Assembly: GCF_019320115.1 (NCBI RefSeq)
Contig: NC_089598.1
Location: 87,745,560-87,809,559, forward strand
DNA length: 64,000 nucleotides
Source: Miscanthus floridulus
Lineage: Eukaryota; Streptophyta; Magnoliopsida; Poales; Poaceae
Direction: 5' to 3'
Made by a program: the position numbers and the translations under genes. Under the pieces are notes generated by a model. The model was given only the letters and a program-made list of their open reading frames with translations, searched no databases and was not told where the DNA came from. Positions 34,246 to 45,440 of the stretch are shown here, piece by piece; the first letter of the stretch is position 1; the number at the start of each line of letters is the position of its first letter.

Positions 34246-35265
34246 TCAAACCGTTGCCTAATAATCTTTTTATCATAAAGATTTCTTATGCTCAATGGTT
34301 AGTGGATACATACTAGTATTGAAAAGGTTTTGCAGATCACCAATATGGCAGTATGGTAGTTGAGAAAAGAGGGAGCTATTGCGGCAGGTTCATCATCATC
34401 CCCTCTATTTGAGGGTAGTTGTGGCGAAAAAAAAATGGTGGTCACTATTAAAAAGGATGGAAATGGAGATCTCTATCGGAGCAAGAGGAAAACATCTAAC
34501 TCTGTCAATGGTAGACTTTCTTGAGAAAAGAAGATAGGATCCGCTAAACCTGAGAACATGGTTTGCCACTACTGCCACCAGTGACGAATGGCCAAATAAA
34601 TCCTTGGCCGAAACTGGCTGCTTGAGCAGCAGCCTGCGCTCTGCAGCAAGGCAGCTAGTAAAAAAAATCGTGGAGGGGTGAGAAGACACGACACGACACG
34701 AGCAACCAGAATCTCACCCGCTGACGTTCCTAAGCTAACGGTAGGCCTAACTCCCTTGTCCATTTCTGACCTGCCGACAAGCAAAGCAAAACCCAGCCCA
34801 ACCCTACGCTTTCTTTCGGCTTCGCCCCACGCGACCTTTTTCTGCGCATGACACTCGACAGAACCAGAGGCGTCGTTCTCGTCCCGCTCATTTGCCGGTG
34901 AGCGGTCACCAACGAATCCATTGATCGTCAATTCGTCATCGATCCATCCTGCTCGACGACGTCTCCTATCGCCAGCGAGAGCCGTTAAATCGAGACCAGC
35001 CGGAAGATGCCGCCGCATGAAAGGACGATTTTCCTGGCGCCGGATTTGGACGAGGTGGAGAGGGGATGCGGTGCCGGTGCAAGTGCAAGTGCATCTTCTC
35101 CTTCCCGTCTGCTAAGATGTGCCACGCCCACGCGAGACGCGACAGCAACTCGACGCCAAAATGCGTTTGTAAAGGTCGCCGAGAGACCATGTGTTCGATC
35201 GCATTATGGCATGGGTGGACGGACATGCGTTAGCTTACGTCTGGTTCGTTTTTGACTTATGAGTG
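34246..35265. other. Unassigned sequence
   Basis: AT-rich to 34700, then GC-rich to 35200 with several overlapping short open stretches on both strands. None shows a known domain, a preferred codon pattern or splice context. Confidence 0.5.
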
Positions 35266-35504
35266 TGGTTAGTTCCCGGAAGTTAAAATTTAGGGCTACT
35301 GTAGTACTTTCGTTTTTATTTGATAATTAATGTTTAAATATAGATTAATTAGGTTCAAAACGTTCGTCTCGTAATTTCTCACCAAACTATGCAATTAGTT
35401 TTATTTTTCATCTACATTTAATGCTCCATGCATAAGCCACAAACATTCGATGTGATAAGTACCGTAGCACTTTTGGAGATTTTGGAGTGAAACTAAACAA
35501 AGGC
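35266..35504. mobile_element. Grass MITE, TTAGTTCC-type ends
   Basis: About 240 bp with inverted ends: GGTTAGTTCCC on the left and, on the opposite strand, CTTTGTTTAGTTTCAC on the right. Inside are phrases common to this grass MITE type (GGGCTACTGTAGTAC, GTTCGTCTCGTAATTTC, GTGCTACGG in inverse). The target duplication is unclear. Confidence 0.55.
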
Positions 35505-35510
35505 TAAGTC

Positions 35511-35690
35511 ATAGTTTGGTGTGGAAAAAAAATACTATTCGTTAACTGATAAGTCATGGCTAAACCAAATACGATTAAGCGAATAGACTGTTAAACTTAT
35601 TCAAAACTGTTTTTTAATTGTGGAACAGTATTTTTCTCTCACCATTTTAGCATCAGCCTCAGCGTAAACCAAATTTATCAGCGAAGAGGG
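35511..35690. mobile_element. Relic of a second MITE family (GGCCTGTTCG type)
   Basis: Contains the characteristic inner phrase GAACAGTATTTTTCTCTCAC and flanking CAGCC runs also seen at 38576-38694 and 40441-40580. The ends are decayed. Confidence 0.4.
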
Positions 35691-36097
35691 TTAGATCGTC
35701 AACTTGCGAGATCTGGTGGATTCGTTGCAGTTGGAGGCCAGATTTGCACTGACTGCATTATTTCCTTCCTTGCTTGTGCCTGCAGTACCCAACCGTGTGG
35801 TCTCCCCATCAACATGTTCAAACGGCAACGTTTCCTTTCGAACGATTCGGCAGAGCACAACTGCAGAACGAAAAGGCAAGTACTAATTTTAGCAGAAATG
35901 GCACGAGTTCAGATTGTGCGCGATCCTTTTCGTTTCGTTTCGTTTCGTTGCTGACTCTGACTGCTGTTTCGGTTTCACAGCGGTTCGTCGAGAAAATAAA
36001 ATTTAAAAAAGGAGGAAAGAAACTTGCTACTATTAAGAACAGCTTGCGTTCGTCCTCGATTGATTGATGATTAGGGAGCACCGATGCGAGCGCGGGG

Positions 36098-37033
36098 CTA
36101 CTGCATCCGGCCGACCCGCTCGGCGGCGGCGCGCATGACGCCCTCAACCAGCTGCGGCATGTAGAGGTCGGCCCCGCCCGCGGCGCCGCACCCGGCGCGC
36201 ACGCCCACGCTCGCCATGTACCGCTGCACCTCCGTGCGGATCAGCTCCTGCATCGCCGCCATGAACTCCGGGCTGAACGGGTACGCCGAGGCCGCGGGTG
36301 GTGCCGCCGGCGGCGGCGGAGGAGGCGGGGAGGGCGAGGGCGGCGACGCCGGGAGCTCCTGGAACTGGCTGTGGGCGAGGTCGTGGTGGAACCGCTGGTA
36401 GTCCGTGCCCGGGAGCGAGAGGCTGAGGGAGGTGAGCGGGTCGTCGTCCACCCGCGGACGGCTCATCGCGCAGTCCGCTGGCTCGAACCCGCCGGACCGC
36501 GCCACCGGGCGGTAAATCTGGCCGGAGCCGGAGCCGTGGCTGAGGTCGCTACGATCGGACCTCGACCCCAACCCCGACCCCGATCCCGACCCCGACGGGC
36601 TGTCGGGCGAGAGGCTGACGCGCTTGCCCGGGCGCACCGCCTCGATCTCGGCGGCTGCGTCAGCGGAGACCACTCCCGGACCGGACACGGCGGCGGCGAG
36701 CTTGCGCTTGAGGGAGCAGTTCCAGTGGTTCTTGACGGCGTTGTCGGTGCGCCCGGGGAGGAGGCGCGCGATGGCGGCCCAGCGGTTGCCGAGCCGCGCG
36801 TGGGCGCGGACGATGGCGACGTCCTCCTCGGGCGTGAAGGGCCGGCGCTCCACCTGCGGCGACAGCTGGTTGCACCACCGCAGGCGGCACGACTTGCCCG
36901 ACCGCCCCGGGATCTCGCGCCCGATCGCCGTCCAGTTGCGCGCGCCGTGCAGCTCCACGAGCCGCCGCAGCGCGTCGTCCTCCTCAGGGCTCCACGGGCC
37001 CCTGATCCTGTCGCACTCCGCCTCGGCGCCCAT
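36098..37033 (-). CDS. R2R3-MYB transcription factor, subgroup 22 (MYB44/70/73/77 type)
   Basis: A single open frame of 311 residues, intronless like other subgroup 22 genes. R2 (about residues 10-60) has W14, W34 and W53 and the block [18 protein letters not shown]3 (about 61-111) begins RRPFTPEED, with the usual aromatic replacement of the first tryptophan, and includes [11 protein letters not shown]. Residues 199-209 ([11 protein letters not shown]) are the subgroup 22 motif and contain an EAR-like LxLxL repression core. Residues 256-274 ([19 protein letters not shown]) are the second subgroup motif. A Ser/Gly-rich linker and a poly-Pro tract (236-242) lie between. Known members act in the nucleus in ABA, drought, auxin and wound responses; the role here is inferred. 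The start at 37033 gives the standard short N terminus. Codon use is extremely GC-rich, typical of grass genes. Confidence 0.93.
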   Translation of the reverse strand: MGAEAECDRIRGPWSPEEDDALRRLVELHGARNWTAIGREIPGRSGKSCRLRWCNQLSPQVERRPFTPEEDVAIVRAHARLGNRWAAIARLLPGRTDNAVKNHWNCSLKRKLAAAVSGPGVVSADAAAEIEAVRPGKRVSLSPDSPSGSGSGSGLGSRSDRSDLSHGSGSGQIYRPVARSGGFEPADCAMSRPRVDDDPLTSLSLSLPGTDYQRFHHDLAHSQFQELPASPPSPSPPPPPPPAAPPAASAYPFSPEFMAAMQELIRTEVQRYMASVGVRAGCGAAGGADLYMPQLVEGVMRAAAERVGRMQ

Positions 37034-37280
37034 CTCCGGCCCGATCCCGATCCCTCGACGGACGAATGAATGAAGAAGACAAAAAAAACGACGACGACTT
37101 GTCGTGGACGACGAGTGGTTGGTTGGTTAACAGCGGAGCGAAAAGGCGTTTGGTTCCTTGCGGTTTCTGTCTCGCGAGCAGTGGTAGTGGAGGCGGTGGT
37201 GGTAGTGGAGAAGACGAGACGAGACGGAAAGGTTATGAAGAAAAGTTTGGTTGGAGCAATAGTGACGGGGGGAGCGGCGG

Positions 37281-37290
37281 GTATTTATAG
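37281..37290 (-). promoter_or_regulatory. Probable TATA box of the MYB gene
   Basis: The minus strand reads CTATAAATAC within otherwise GC-rich sequence. It lies about 250 bp upstream of the MYB start codon, which would leave a 5' leader of roughly 215 bases. Confidence 0.7.
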
Positions 37291-38575
37291 CGGCGCGGCG
37301 GCCGGTGACCTGACCGGCAATACAGCTGGCACCCAACGCACGCGTCGCGAGCCCCCACGCGACCGTACCCGCCCGCGCTTGTCGTTTTCTCCAGCTGTAT
37401 GGCATGTGGGCGCCGAATGTCCGTGGGCCCGCGGATCAGTGAGGGTTCGGCGGTTTGGCGCCGGTGGTGGTTTGGGAGTGGGGCGGTTCGTTCGCCTCGG
37501 TGGATTCGAAATTTGAACCGTGTCTCCTGCTCTCTCTCTCTCGCTCTAGTACGTGGGGGGAGTGGGAAACGGCTGGCTGGCTCACTGGCTGGTGGGCCGT
37601 TGCGACTTGCAGGGTCGTGATGGGTAACGGCCAACGGACGGGTTGGGATTGGAGGTTGAAACTGAAATGAAACAGCGAGCCCGGTAATCTAACGGCGTCT
37701 GCGTCCTCGACTGGATCGCTTTCCAGTTGCTCACTCAACTCGCGCGCAGTACTCTACCGATGCGTGCACGGAGCCAGCTGTTTCTCTCGGACGCCATAAA
37801 AATTCGTGGCGACCATCGATCACAAACTTCGCAACTTGCCGTTTCGTCGTTTTGTGGCGACGATCGACGCGAGTCCACAATGCGACAAGGCGTGGAAGTA
37901 CTCGTACTACTGCTACTAGTGGTGGAGTGGACTGGAAACTACCCGGGGTAGTGGAAAGCCGCGCCGTGGACTCGTGGCGGTAGTACGCGCCGTTGCGTGC
38001 CCAACCAGAACCGACACGGGACGCATGATGGGCGGAGGAGGGGCGGGCAAGCAGAAGCAGCGGCGGTGACGCGACCCGCGCCCACTCGGCCGCCGGCCGA
38101 TGCGTTGCGCGCTGCCTCTGCCTGTGCTGTGCTTATCCATCCGTCCACCACGGTCCACGGATCCATCCAGCGCACGCACAGCCCCACGCCCACACGGAAC
38201 AACGGTCTATCATCCATCCATCCCCCCTGCGGGTCGATGCGCAGGTACACGCATCGCCAGTTCATCGCGACCACCACACCACGTGGGGCCCCCGCCCCGA
38301 CCGCGCACCGTACAGGCGTGTACCGCCCGGTACGTACTACCCGACCCTGGGCCTGTCCTTTGCTTGCCGCTGCTTATGACTGGTGGTCCCGGGGTGCGCG
38401 GATCCGGCCAAGGCGGCAGTTTGGGCGCTATACGGAGGGGTTCCGCATGGGCAGGCGATAGATAGATAGGGACGGACCAGACGGTCCACGGCCAGGCTGG
38501 CGCGCAGATTTGATTTGATTTGATTTTTTTTTTTTGAAAAGCTGCGCGGTTTCGTTTCGTGGGAGGCAATTATGT
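37291..38575. other. GC-rich upstream region of the MYB gene
   Basis: GC-rich, with many short overlapping frames on both strands that I take as composition effects. It may contain the proximal promoter of the MYB gene. A short CT run (about 37525-37545) and repeated GATTTGATTT units next to a T run (38509-38535) are the only simple repeats noticed. Confidence 0.55.
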
Positions 38576-38694
38576 GGCCTGTTCGTTGGTTGGTTTCTGG
38601 GCTAGTTTGAGCTGGCTGGTGCTGGTTTATTATGAGAAGAAAACACTGTTGGCTGGCTGGTTTGGGCTGGCTGAAACCAACAAGCGAACAGGCT
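38576..38694. mobile_element. Short MITE, GGCCTGTTCG ends
   Basis: 119 bp bounded by GGCCTGTTCG on the left and CGAACAGGCT on the right (9 of 10 inverted match). The inside is rich in GGCTGGCTG and contains AAAACACTGTTGGC, the same family signature as at 40441. No clear target duplication is seen. Confidence 0.7.
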
Positions 38695-40440
38695 GATGGC
38701 TTTGCGGTCGTGGGCGTTGGGCGCGGGCGTGCCCTCGCTGCGCCACGTACGTACGTGCGCCGATCTCCCCGGCCACAGGAACGGCGCCGCTGCTCGGCCG
38801 TGGAACGTGACACCACGGTTGCTCACGGCGCTGTGGACTGCACACAACCGAAAGACCCTTAGACCCTAGCTATAGACTGGAGGGAGAGGAATCCGAGTCC
38901 TCGACTCTCGCTTTCAGCTGCGCGCTCAGCCGCAGGGTTCACACTGGGTACCCGTGGCTGGCGTGCGGGCCAGGGAGAGGAAAACTGGTGAGGGTCCGAG
39001 TGGGGGTGATGAGTCACCAAGGGGCGGTCAGAGACCAGACGTGGATGCGCGGCACCCGAGGCGCGGCCAGGCTGGCGGGGCATTCAACGGCCCCCACCCC
39101 ACCGACAGGAGCCGGTACCCCGTACTACTCCACCCGCGAGCGAGAGAGCTGCGGCTGCAGCTGCCAACTACCGCTACGGCACCCCCACCCCGGTTGCGCA
39201 CTTCCGGCCAGCGGCCAGCCAGGACACGGGACACCTCACCAGTCACCACACCACCGCCGCGACGCGCGCGCCCCGGGGCAGAGGTCGGCGGTTGGCGCAC
39301 GCGGCGGGCAGCTTCCTCGCAGCTTCCTGGGACGGGACTGGATTTGTTTAAACGCCTGCCGAGGTCGCCACGAGCCGACGAGAGATCTTTGCGTCGCGCG
39401 CGCATGTGAGATGCGCCCGGGCGGTTTTGGTTTAATAATTGATTATTATTAAGCCACAAGGAAAGGAAGGGTTCCCCCTGCCCTGCTGACACAGCCCTAA
39501 CCGCGCTGTCATGCGGGATGATGATGATCTGCGGCGAGAGGGAGGGGGGGACAGGCGATCGCACCCCACCCGTGCAGCTCTGCCTGCCTGCCCTGCGCAT
39601 AGGCATTAGGATATTTGTCCCGCACGCGGCACGAGGCGGCAGGTGACGTCAGTGGCCCTGCGGGGCGGATCAGTTGCCTGCACGGCTGCACTACTTGTGC
39701 GCCTGTGTGCGTTGTGCCCGGCGGCGATTCGCTCGGGGACGAATGGAAAGTTGGAAACTACTGTACTCCAGTTCTCTTGTCTGTTGTAGGATAGGAGTAG
39801 TGTTTGCGTTGGGAAGCCGCGGAACGGAGTCAGCCGATCATAGAACATCTCTGTGGCAGTCCCTCGATATCACCTTTCATCTCCATAAACCTGTCATGTC
39901 GGAAGAGATGAGGCAAATTTCTTCATCCAACAGCTCCCTAATACATAACTTTTTTTGCAAAAAAAAAAAAAAAAAAACAGCCCATCTCCCCTCAAACGAA
40001 GGGGGAGTTGCATGTCCCCCAATACACTAGGCCTCACAATAACGGCCACTTTTTCCACCTCTCTGCTCACACCGGAGTTCGTCGTATCCATGGCTGCAAT
40101 GAGGTTCGACGATGGGGGCGGAGGCTGGCGCGCGGCAGGGCCGACATCGGGGATGGAGCTAGAGACCTGCAGCGCCGACAGAGATCTCGTGTGTGGTGGA
40201 TCCAGAGACCTCCCGCTCGATCTCGAGGTGGAGGACACCGGCGCAGGAACAGCCACCCACGGCTACGGCGCCGGCCCGCGCTCGGCCCCGACGGAGGACC
40301 GTCAGGGTCACGCGGACCAAGTCTGCTCCACGGCAAGCCCGCGTCGGCCTTCGGTGCCTGCAGATCTCGTGGAAAGAGAAGAGATAGATGCTGCATAGGG
40401 GAACTATGGCGGGGGAGAGGGGACAGAAGGCGGGCACATG
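38695..40440. other. GC-rich intergenic region, no gene recognised
   Basis: Overlapping open stretches up to about 190 codons occur on both strands (for example 39028-39606 minus) but none has a recognisable domain or splice structure. A poly-A run lies at 39959-39976. A 120-codon minus-strand stretch (39894-40256) reads through that run as poly-Phe, which argues against coding. Confidence 0.55.
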
Positions 40441-40580
40441 GGCCTTGTTCGGCTTACCCCATATTCGGCTTGCTCGGTTTCTTTTTTCAGTCGGAACAGT
40501 GTTTTTCTTTCTCACAACAATTCAGCGGGAACAGTGTTTTCAGCCAGTTTCAGCCAAGTTTCATACCAGCGAACGGGGCC
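40441..40580. mobile_element. Short MITE, GGCCTTGTTCG ends
   Basis: 140 bp with ends GGCCTTGTTCG and CGAACGGGGCC (9 of 11 inverted match) and the inner phrase GGAACAGTGTTTTTC. ATG occurs on both sides (40438-40440 and 40581-40583), a possible 3-bp target duplication. Confidence 0.65.
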
Positions 40581-42076
40581 ATGGTCGCCATGGTCAGGGG
40601 AGAGAAGCATGGGTGCAGCCGCAAGGCCTCGTCCTGTCGCGGCCCGCGCGTCACGTGTCGTGCGAAAAGAACCCAGGGAGAGAAAAGAATCTCCTACAAC
40701 TAAAAAGAACAAAGTGTGGATAATTTTTTGTGCGACATTTGTTTTGGTTTGTCTGTCTGCCCACGCCTACGATCCCACGACATCTCCCACATGCTGCGTC
40801 ATTTGGTGCGATTCTCCTTGATTGAATATTGCCTGTCATGTAATAGAGGAATCACGGCAAAATAAGAAGTAGAAAATTATTGTGCTATCCATATACACAT
40901 TGCATGTTTGCATGCACCAGCATACATGGCAACGAGCAAAATGAAAGGGAATTAACACAGAAGGAAAGAGAATTAAGACAAAGAATCTCTTTGTATTTCT
41001 AAGAACCTTGCTAAATCTGCCTACATTTAATTACTTTCTCTCTTTGCCTTTGCAAAATGGACAACTTTTTCCTCATTTCATTTGGTTTCACACTCACGTG
41101 TTTCATCGCCCTCGCTTGTTGTTTCTTGCTGAAATTGCCCTTGGGTCTGTTCATTTTGAATCATTTTCCATATTCTAATTAAACTATAAAATTTTGAATT
41201 AGGATACGAGGTAAGACATGCAAACAGATATTTCAAAACTACCTGTAGAGTCCAAAAAACTTAATAAATAAATTCTTCTGGAGGCAATGCAAATTCTCTC
41301 TAATCTTTTATTTGGTGTAGTTAGTGTTATCATAGTACCCGCATGTATTCATGGAAAATAAATCGTTGATAAAACGTGGACACTTTTTGGTACGATATTC
41401 CAACTTGGGCACATCGTCCTACCAATACCTTAAGGCATATCATATAAAGGATGAGAGTCCCTCTATGAGATTGCTCATAAGAGACTCAAACTTATATTTG
41501 ATCATGGTAATGTTGAATTGCTTTGCATCAAAAACATCGACAATGATAAACAGGGACATAGGTTTTAGTATGCATAGTGGAGGAAAACTCAACCTTAGTC
41601 TTATCAGCAGCTTTTCTGAGCCTTTGCAGTGCTAACTTGTTCTTACTCAGATAGTCAAGAGGTGCACCATAAAATTATGGTGCCACTAAGAAAAGTATCA
41701 CCATTGGTTGCCTTTACCTAAAAAATATGTTGAAATTAAGAATTACAACACCTAATTCAATATCTTGAAACAGACACTCAAATGGATACCTTATTCTACA
41801 ATATATGTCTGTGTGGAATAGTCCTAAAGCCACACATATTTATACGGTGAATATAACATACTTTATTTTAAAATTTTATGAGAGATTTTTTAAGACACGC
41901 AGTATTATCCATGTGACAGGCACTAATATTTACGTATATACTCGAACCTGTGTGTACAGAATTATATGGAGATGCAGCGGAACATATTCATGGATTTATT
42001 AGCGCACGAAAGAAATGGATATCGGAGAATTCTTTCTGCTGATATAAAATATTATCTTAGCCATATCACAAAAAAG
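40581..42076. other. AT-rich intergenic sequence, no gene recognised
   Basis: One 94-codon open stretch (41351-41635 plus) shows no known motif and has no supporting splice or promoter context. Nothing else is supported here. Confidence 0.5.
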
Positions 42077-42275
42077 TCTATACAGTAGAGTTTGTGAGCC
42101 TGCGACGCCGCGCTCTCTGTGACTGTGTTAATTTCATGAACTTTACCTTTTGAATTAAATGTCACTTTAACATTGGTATTTAATTTAATAGTATTGTTAT
42201 CTTATCGTGCGATCCGTGTGTTTTTAGTACAAAAGATTTAGTTGTCCCGTAGCAATGCACGGACACGCTACCTAG
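42077..42275 (+). mobile_element. Short non-autonomous Helitron-like element
   Basis: It begins TCTATACAGTAG and ends CTAG (42272-42275) followed by T. A hairpin stem CCGT/ACGG within CCGTAGCAATGCACGG (42247-42262) sits about 10 bp before the end. A TC start, a CTRR end and a nearby hairpin are the Helitron hallmarks. Helitrons insert between A and T; T follows but G precedes, so the left end is less certain. Confidence 0.55.
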
Positions 42276-42449
42276 TAGAAAAAAAGAAGAAAGTAAAATA
42301 AAAAATGTAACTGACAGTGGGTCGCATATTTTTTAGGGAGATTATTGGTGATCTGGTGTAGCATCTTCCCCAATAATCCAACCAAATGATATTGGGCTAC
42401 CCCAATACCTGTTTATTGGGAGAGATTTAGGTGGTGTTTGATTCAGTGA

Positions 42450-42738
42450 CTAAAATTTAGAAGGTGTGTCGGGAGGGTGTTATATGGGGTGTTCGGATAC
42501 TAATAAAAAACAAATTATATAATCCTTCAGTACTCTACGAGATAATTTTTTAAGCCTAATTAATCCGGCATTAGCATATGTTACTGTAGCACAACGTTAT
42601 CAAATTATGGACTAATTAGGCTTAAAAGATTCGTCTCGTAAATTAGTCGCAAACTATACAATTAGCTTCATAATTAATCTATATTTAGTACTTCATACAT
42701 GTGTTCAAATATTTAATAGGAAAACGACTAAATTTTAG
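42450..42738. mobile_element. Grass MITE with CTAAAATTTAG inverted ends
   Basis: 289 bp. CTAAAATTTAG (42450-42460) and CTAAATTTTAG (42728-42738) are perfect inverted copies. Internal phrases (AAGCCTAATTAATCC, TAGCATATGTTACTGTAGCAC and GACTAATTAGGCTTAAAAGATTCG) form a long internal inverted repeat typical of a very common grass MITE. Confidence 0.7.
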
Positions 42739-43651
42739 GAGGGGCAACCTGACACCACGGCAAGCAGCTGGAGGTGCTTTTACGGACGTGAGCTTTGTAC
42801 TGTATGTATAATATAAAATAACATATATTCAGTTTATTCACGGGTGGCAGCTGTGTGTGGTCCGGTCGTATAATGGTTTGTTAGATCTGGGTTAGGTAAG
42901 CGCCGAGCCTAATACTCGCGATTCGTGCGTGGGGTTAGCCAGCCGTTCGTCTCGCCAAAAAATAAACAACTGCAAAGGCAGGCGACTAGGCGAGTTCGTT
43001 TTTGCAAAAGAGAAGAAAAACAGCATGTTTCAATCATAACTTATCAATTAATTAATAGTATTTTCTTCTCACAATAAATCAGCATCAACTGAATTTATTA
43101 GCGTAGCGTAAATCCGGTGAATGAACGACAGGCAGTTGGTCAAGATCAGGATGGAGCAGGCCACGTAGCCGCGGGCGGAAGCGCTCCACCAGACCACCGG
43201 AATCCAGATTGCGCTGCGGTCTGCTGCCCGGGGCACGGGGCACGGGCTGCCAGCTCACTCCGGACGCTTTTTTTTTTTTGTGTGTGTGTGTGGCCGTTGG
43301 CCCCGTTCTAGTACGGACGCGATAAGTCATGGGCCCCCGTTTCGTTTGGGCGAAGCTTTTGTGTGGCCGACTGGCCGTTAGTCCGTACAGAGACGGACTT
43401 TTTTTTTTAGGCCTCGCATTGGGCCTTGAGTAGCGATGCAGTCTGCTACAACTTTGCGGGCGGCGTCCGAATGTCCGATCTGGACGAGTAGCCGTGTCCT
43501 GGCCTCCCGGATAAACAATTTTGTGGGATTCTCTTCGCAGGCCGCAAGTCCATGGGCTTCCTCTTAATATACGAGTACAAGCCCAACTGCACTGAGCGTT
43601 TTGTTGTTCTGCCGGAGTGCTGAGCGTTTGTGTTTGGATAGGAGGTAGTAT
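42739..43651. other. Intergenic sequence with a MITE relic
   Basis: About 42995-43108 has phrases of the GGCCTGTTCG MITE family (TTTTCTTCTCACAATAAATCAGC). A T run and (GT)n tract lie at 43268-43291. No gene is supported. Confidence 0.45.
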
Positions 43652-45440
43652 TTTTTTTTATAGGAATTCAGAATTCCATTACTCAACCGAGTCCGCTAAA
43701 TCACTGGACACTAAGTACAATATACAATCGGGCACTCGGCCGTAACAACTGAGTCCGACTCAACACTCCTACTCCCTATAGAAGCTAGCTCATGAGCAAC
43801 ACGGTTACCTAACATGAAAATTTACAAAAATTTCTACTCCTTCGGTTCCTTAATATAAGCCATATAGTTTTTAGCACCAATATTAACGCACGGCTTAGGG
43901 AAGGATATGAGACTGAGAAAAAAAAGAAAAATCAGGCCATCTTCTCTTTCCCAATCAGATTGCTTCCAAAATCTAAGAGATTGGTTGGGGCATGTACTAT
44001 GTACGGTGGAAAAGTTTCCAAACTAATTGGCGTGGGAACTGATACGTACCTATATTTTGGAAAAAAAAAATTAGAAATCTATATGGCTTATATTAAGGAA
44101 CGGAGAGAGTACTGTAATATAATCTCCTTCAGGTTATGCACAAGCCGCCAACCAGGGACAATCTAAATTCATCACCTTGCGCTGCCCAAACCACTTGCTT
44201 GGCATCGGTTTCTAAGCACACATCACGCAAGCCCAAAGACACAGCTGCTTTCACCCCTTCCAAACACGCCAGGACTTCCATCTGCAAAGGGCTACGTGCA
44301 AAACGCAGCCGCCCTGAAGCTGACTGAAGCACGCCACCATTATCATCACGAATAACATATCCCCATCCACCATTCTTGTCATTCTCTCTGAACGCTCCAT
44401 CCGCATTAATCTTCAGAGTATCAGCAAAAGGACGCTCCCAGGTCCTTGATCGGCCATGGGCGCTCGAGCTTGCAGGAGCTGGTGAACTGAGGTTCATGAT
44501 CTCCGTGGCTTGCTTCCCACTTAAGCTTGCTAGCACCTCTGATAATCGCCGTTGATTCCCTTCCCTCACGGAATTTCTTTCGTGCCAAGCATTGTTTAAC
44601 AGAAGGCTGGCCTTCAGCTAGACCCCATCGTCCTTGGATAAAATAGTGCTGACAACCTCCTTTGCATCATGGCAATTGGTCAGTTCTACTCTTAGGTCCT
44701 CTACTAGTCCTGCACACCTCCAAACAACCTTCACATGTTTGCATCTAAAAAAAAGATGGCCCCCATCCTCCCAAGCATAATTGCACAAGAGACATCTTGG
44801 ATCAATCTTCATACCCCTTCCGCTGAGATTTGAGCAGAGAGCCAAAGAATTATGTGCCAATCTCCACATAAAATACTTTAATCTGTTAGGTCCTTCCATA
44901 TTCCAAATCATTGACCAGATTTTCTCTCTATTCCCCCCTGCGCCTGAACTTGACTCACCAGGAGCTGTTCTGCTGCTCGGATAATTATCATCACAAAGAA
45001 CTCTACACGCCGACTTCACCGAGAAAATGCCCTTTGAATCAAAATGCCAAGAGATAATGTCCTCCATATCCATATGCACGGGAATGGCCAATATATTGGG
45101 TACATCATCTTGCCAGAAAATACTCTCCACTAGCTTCTTATCCCATGTACCCGTCGAAGGGTCGATCAGTCGGCCACCCTGGGCAGGATAGTGACCCTCC
45201 TCGCTCCTCGGCGTGATCGGCCTGTGTGTAATCGCGCACGACAGCCACGGGTCCTCCCATATTCTAATTTTCTCTCCATTGCCCACTCGCCAAATAATGC
45301 CCTTCTTCAACGGTTCCATTCCTTTGAGAATACTTCGCCAAGTGTAGGACATACCATCACAAGTAGGACGAAATCCCTAAAAAGGGATATTCTTCCAAGA
45401 TACTATCCTCAGGCATCCTTCCAAATTGAGGTGAGAGTTC
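43652..45440 (-). pseudogene. 5'-truncated LINE (L1-type): zf-RVT and RNase H region with poly-A tail
   Basis: On the minus strand the remnant starts near 45440 with RT-end phrases (PEDSILEEYPFLG). An open stretch follows (45352-44618) with SYTWRSILKGMEPLKKGIIWRVGNG-type text, read here in short: YTWRSILKG, IIWRVGNGEKI, WEDPWL and the zf-RVT cysteines LCNYAWEDGGHLFF. Next is an RNase H domain (44569-44129; INADGAF, GGWGYVIRDDNGGVL). Its end, NRVAHELA, lies beyond an inserted MITE, and an A run on the minus strand (43652-43660) marks the 3' tail. This is the order of plant L1 ORF2 ends. The catalytic RT core and endonuclease are missing. Confidence 0.82.
43837..44109. mobile_element. Stowaway-like (Tc1/mariner) MITE inside the LINE
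   Basis: 273 bp flanked by TA on both sides. The left end CTCCTTCGGTTCCTTAATAT continues into AAGCCATATAG; the right end on the opposite strand reads CTCTCTCCGTTCCTTAATAT and continues identically. This gives about 31 bp of inverted repeat with 3 mismatches. A TA target and CTCCNTCCGT-type ends identify Stowaway. It separates the RNase H block from its conserved C-terminal NRVAHELA. Confidence 0.88.

Noticed and set aside
36371..37073. Plus-strand open frames of 232 and 149 codons across the MYB gene
   Set aside because: They are antisense to a well-supported R2R3-MYB; GC-rich composition removes stop codons on both strands.
39028..39606. 192-codon minus-strand open frame
   Set aside because: Arg/Ser/Pro-rich text without domain, splice context or conserved pattern, in a GC-rich stretch where such frames are common on both strands.
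39894..40256. 120-codon minus-strand open frame
   Set aside because: It runs through a poly-A tract as a poly-Phe block, which is not plausible for a gene.
41351..41635. 94-codon plus-strand open frame
   Set aside because: No recognisable motif, and the AT-rich surroundings give no promoter or splice support.
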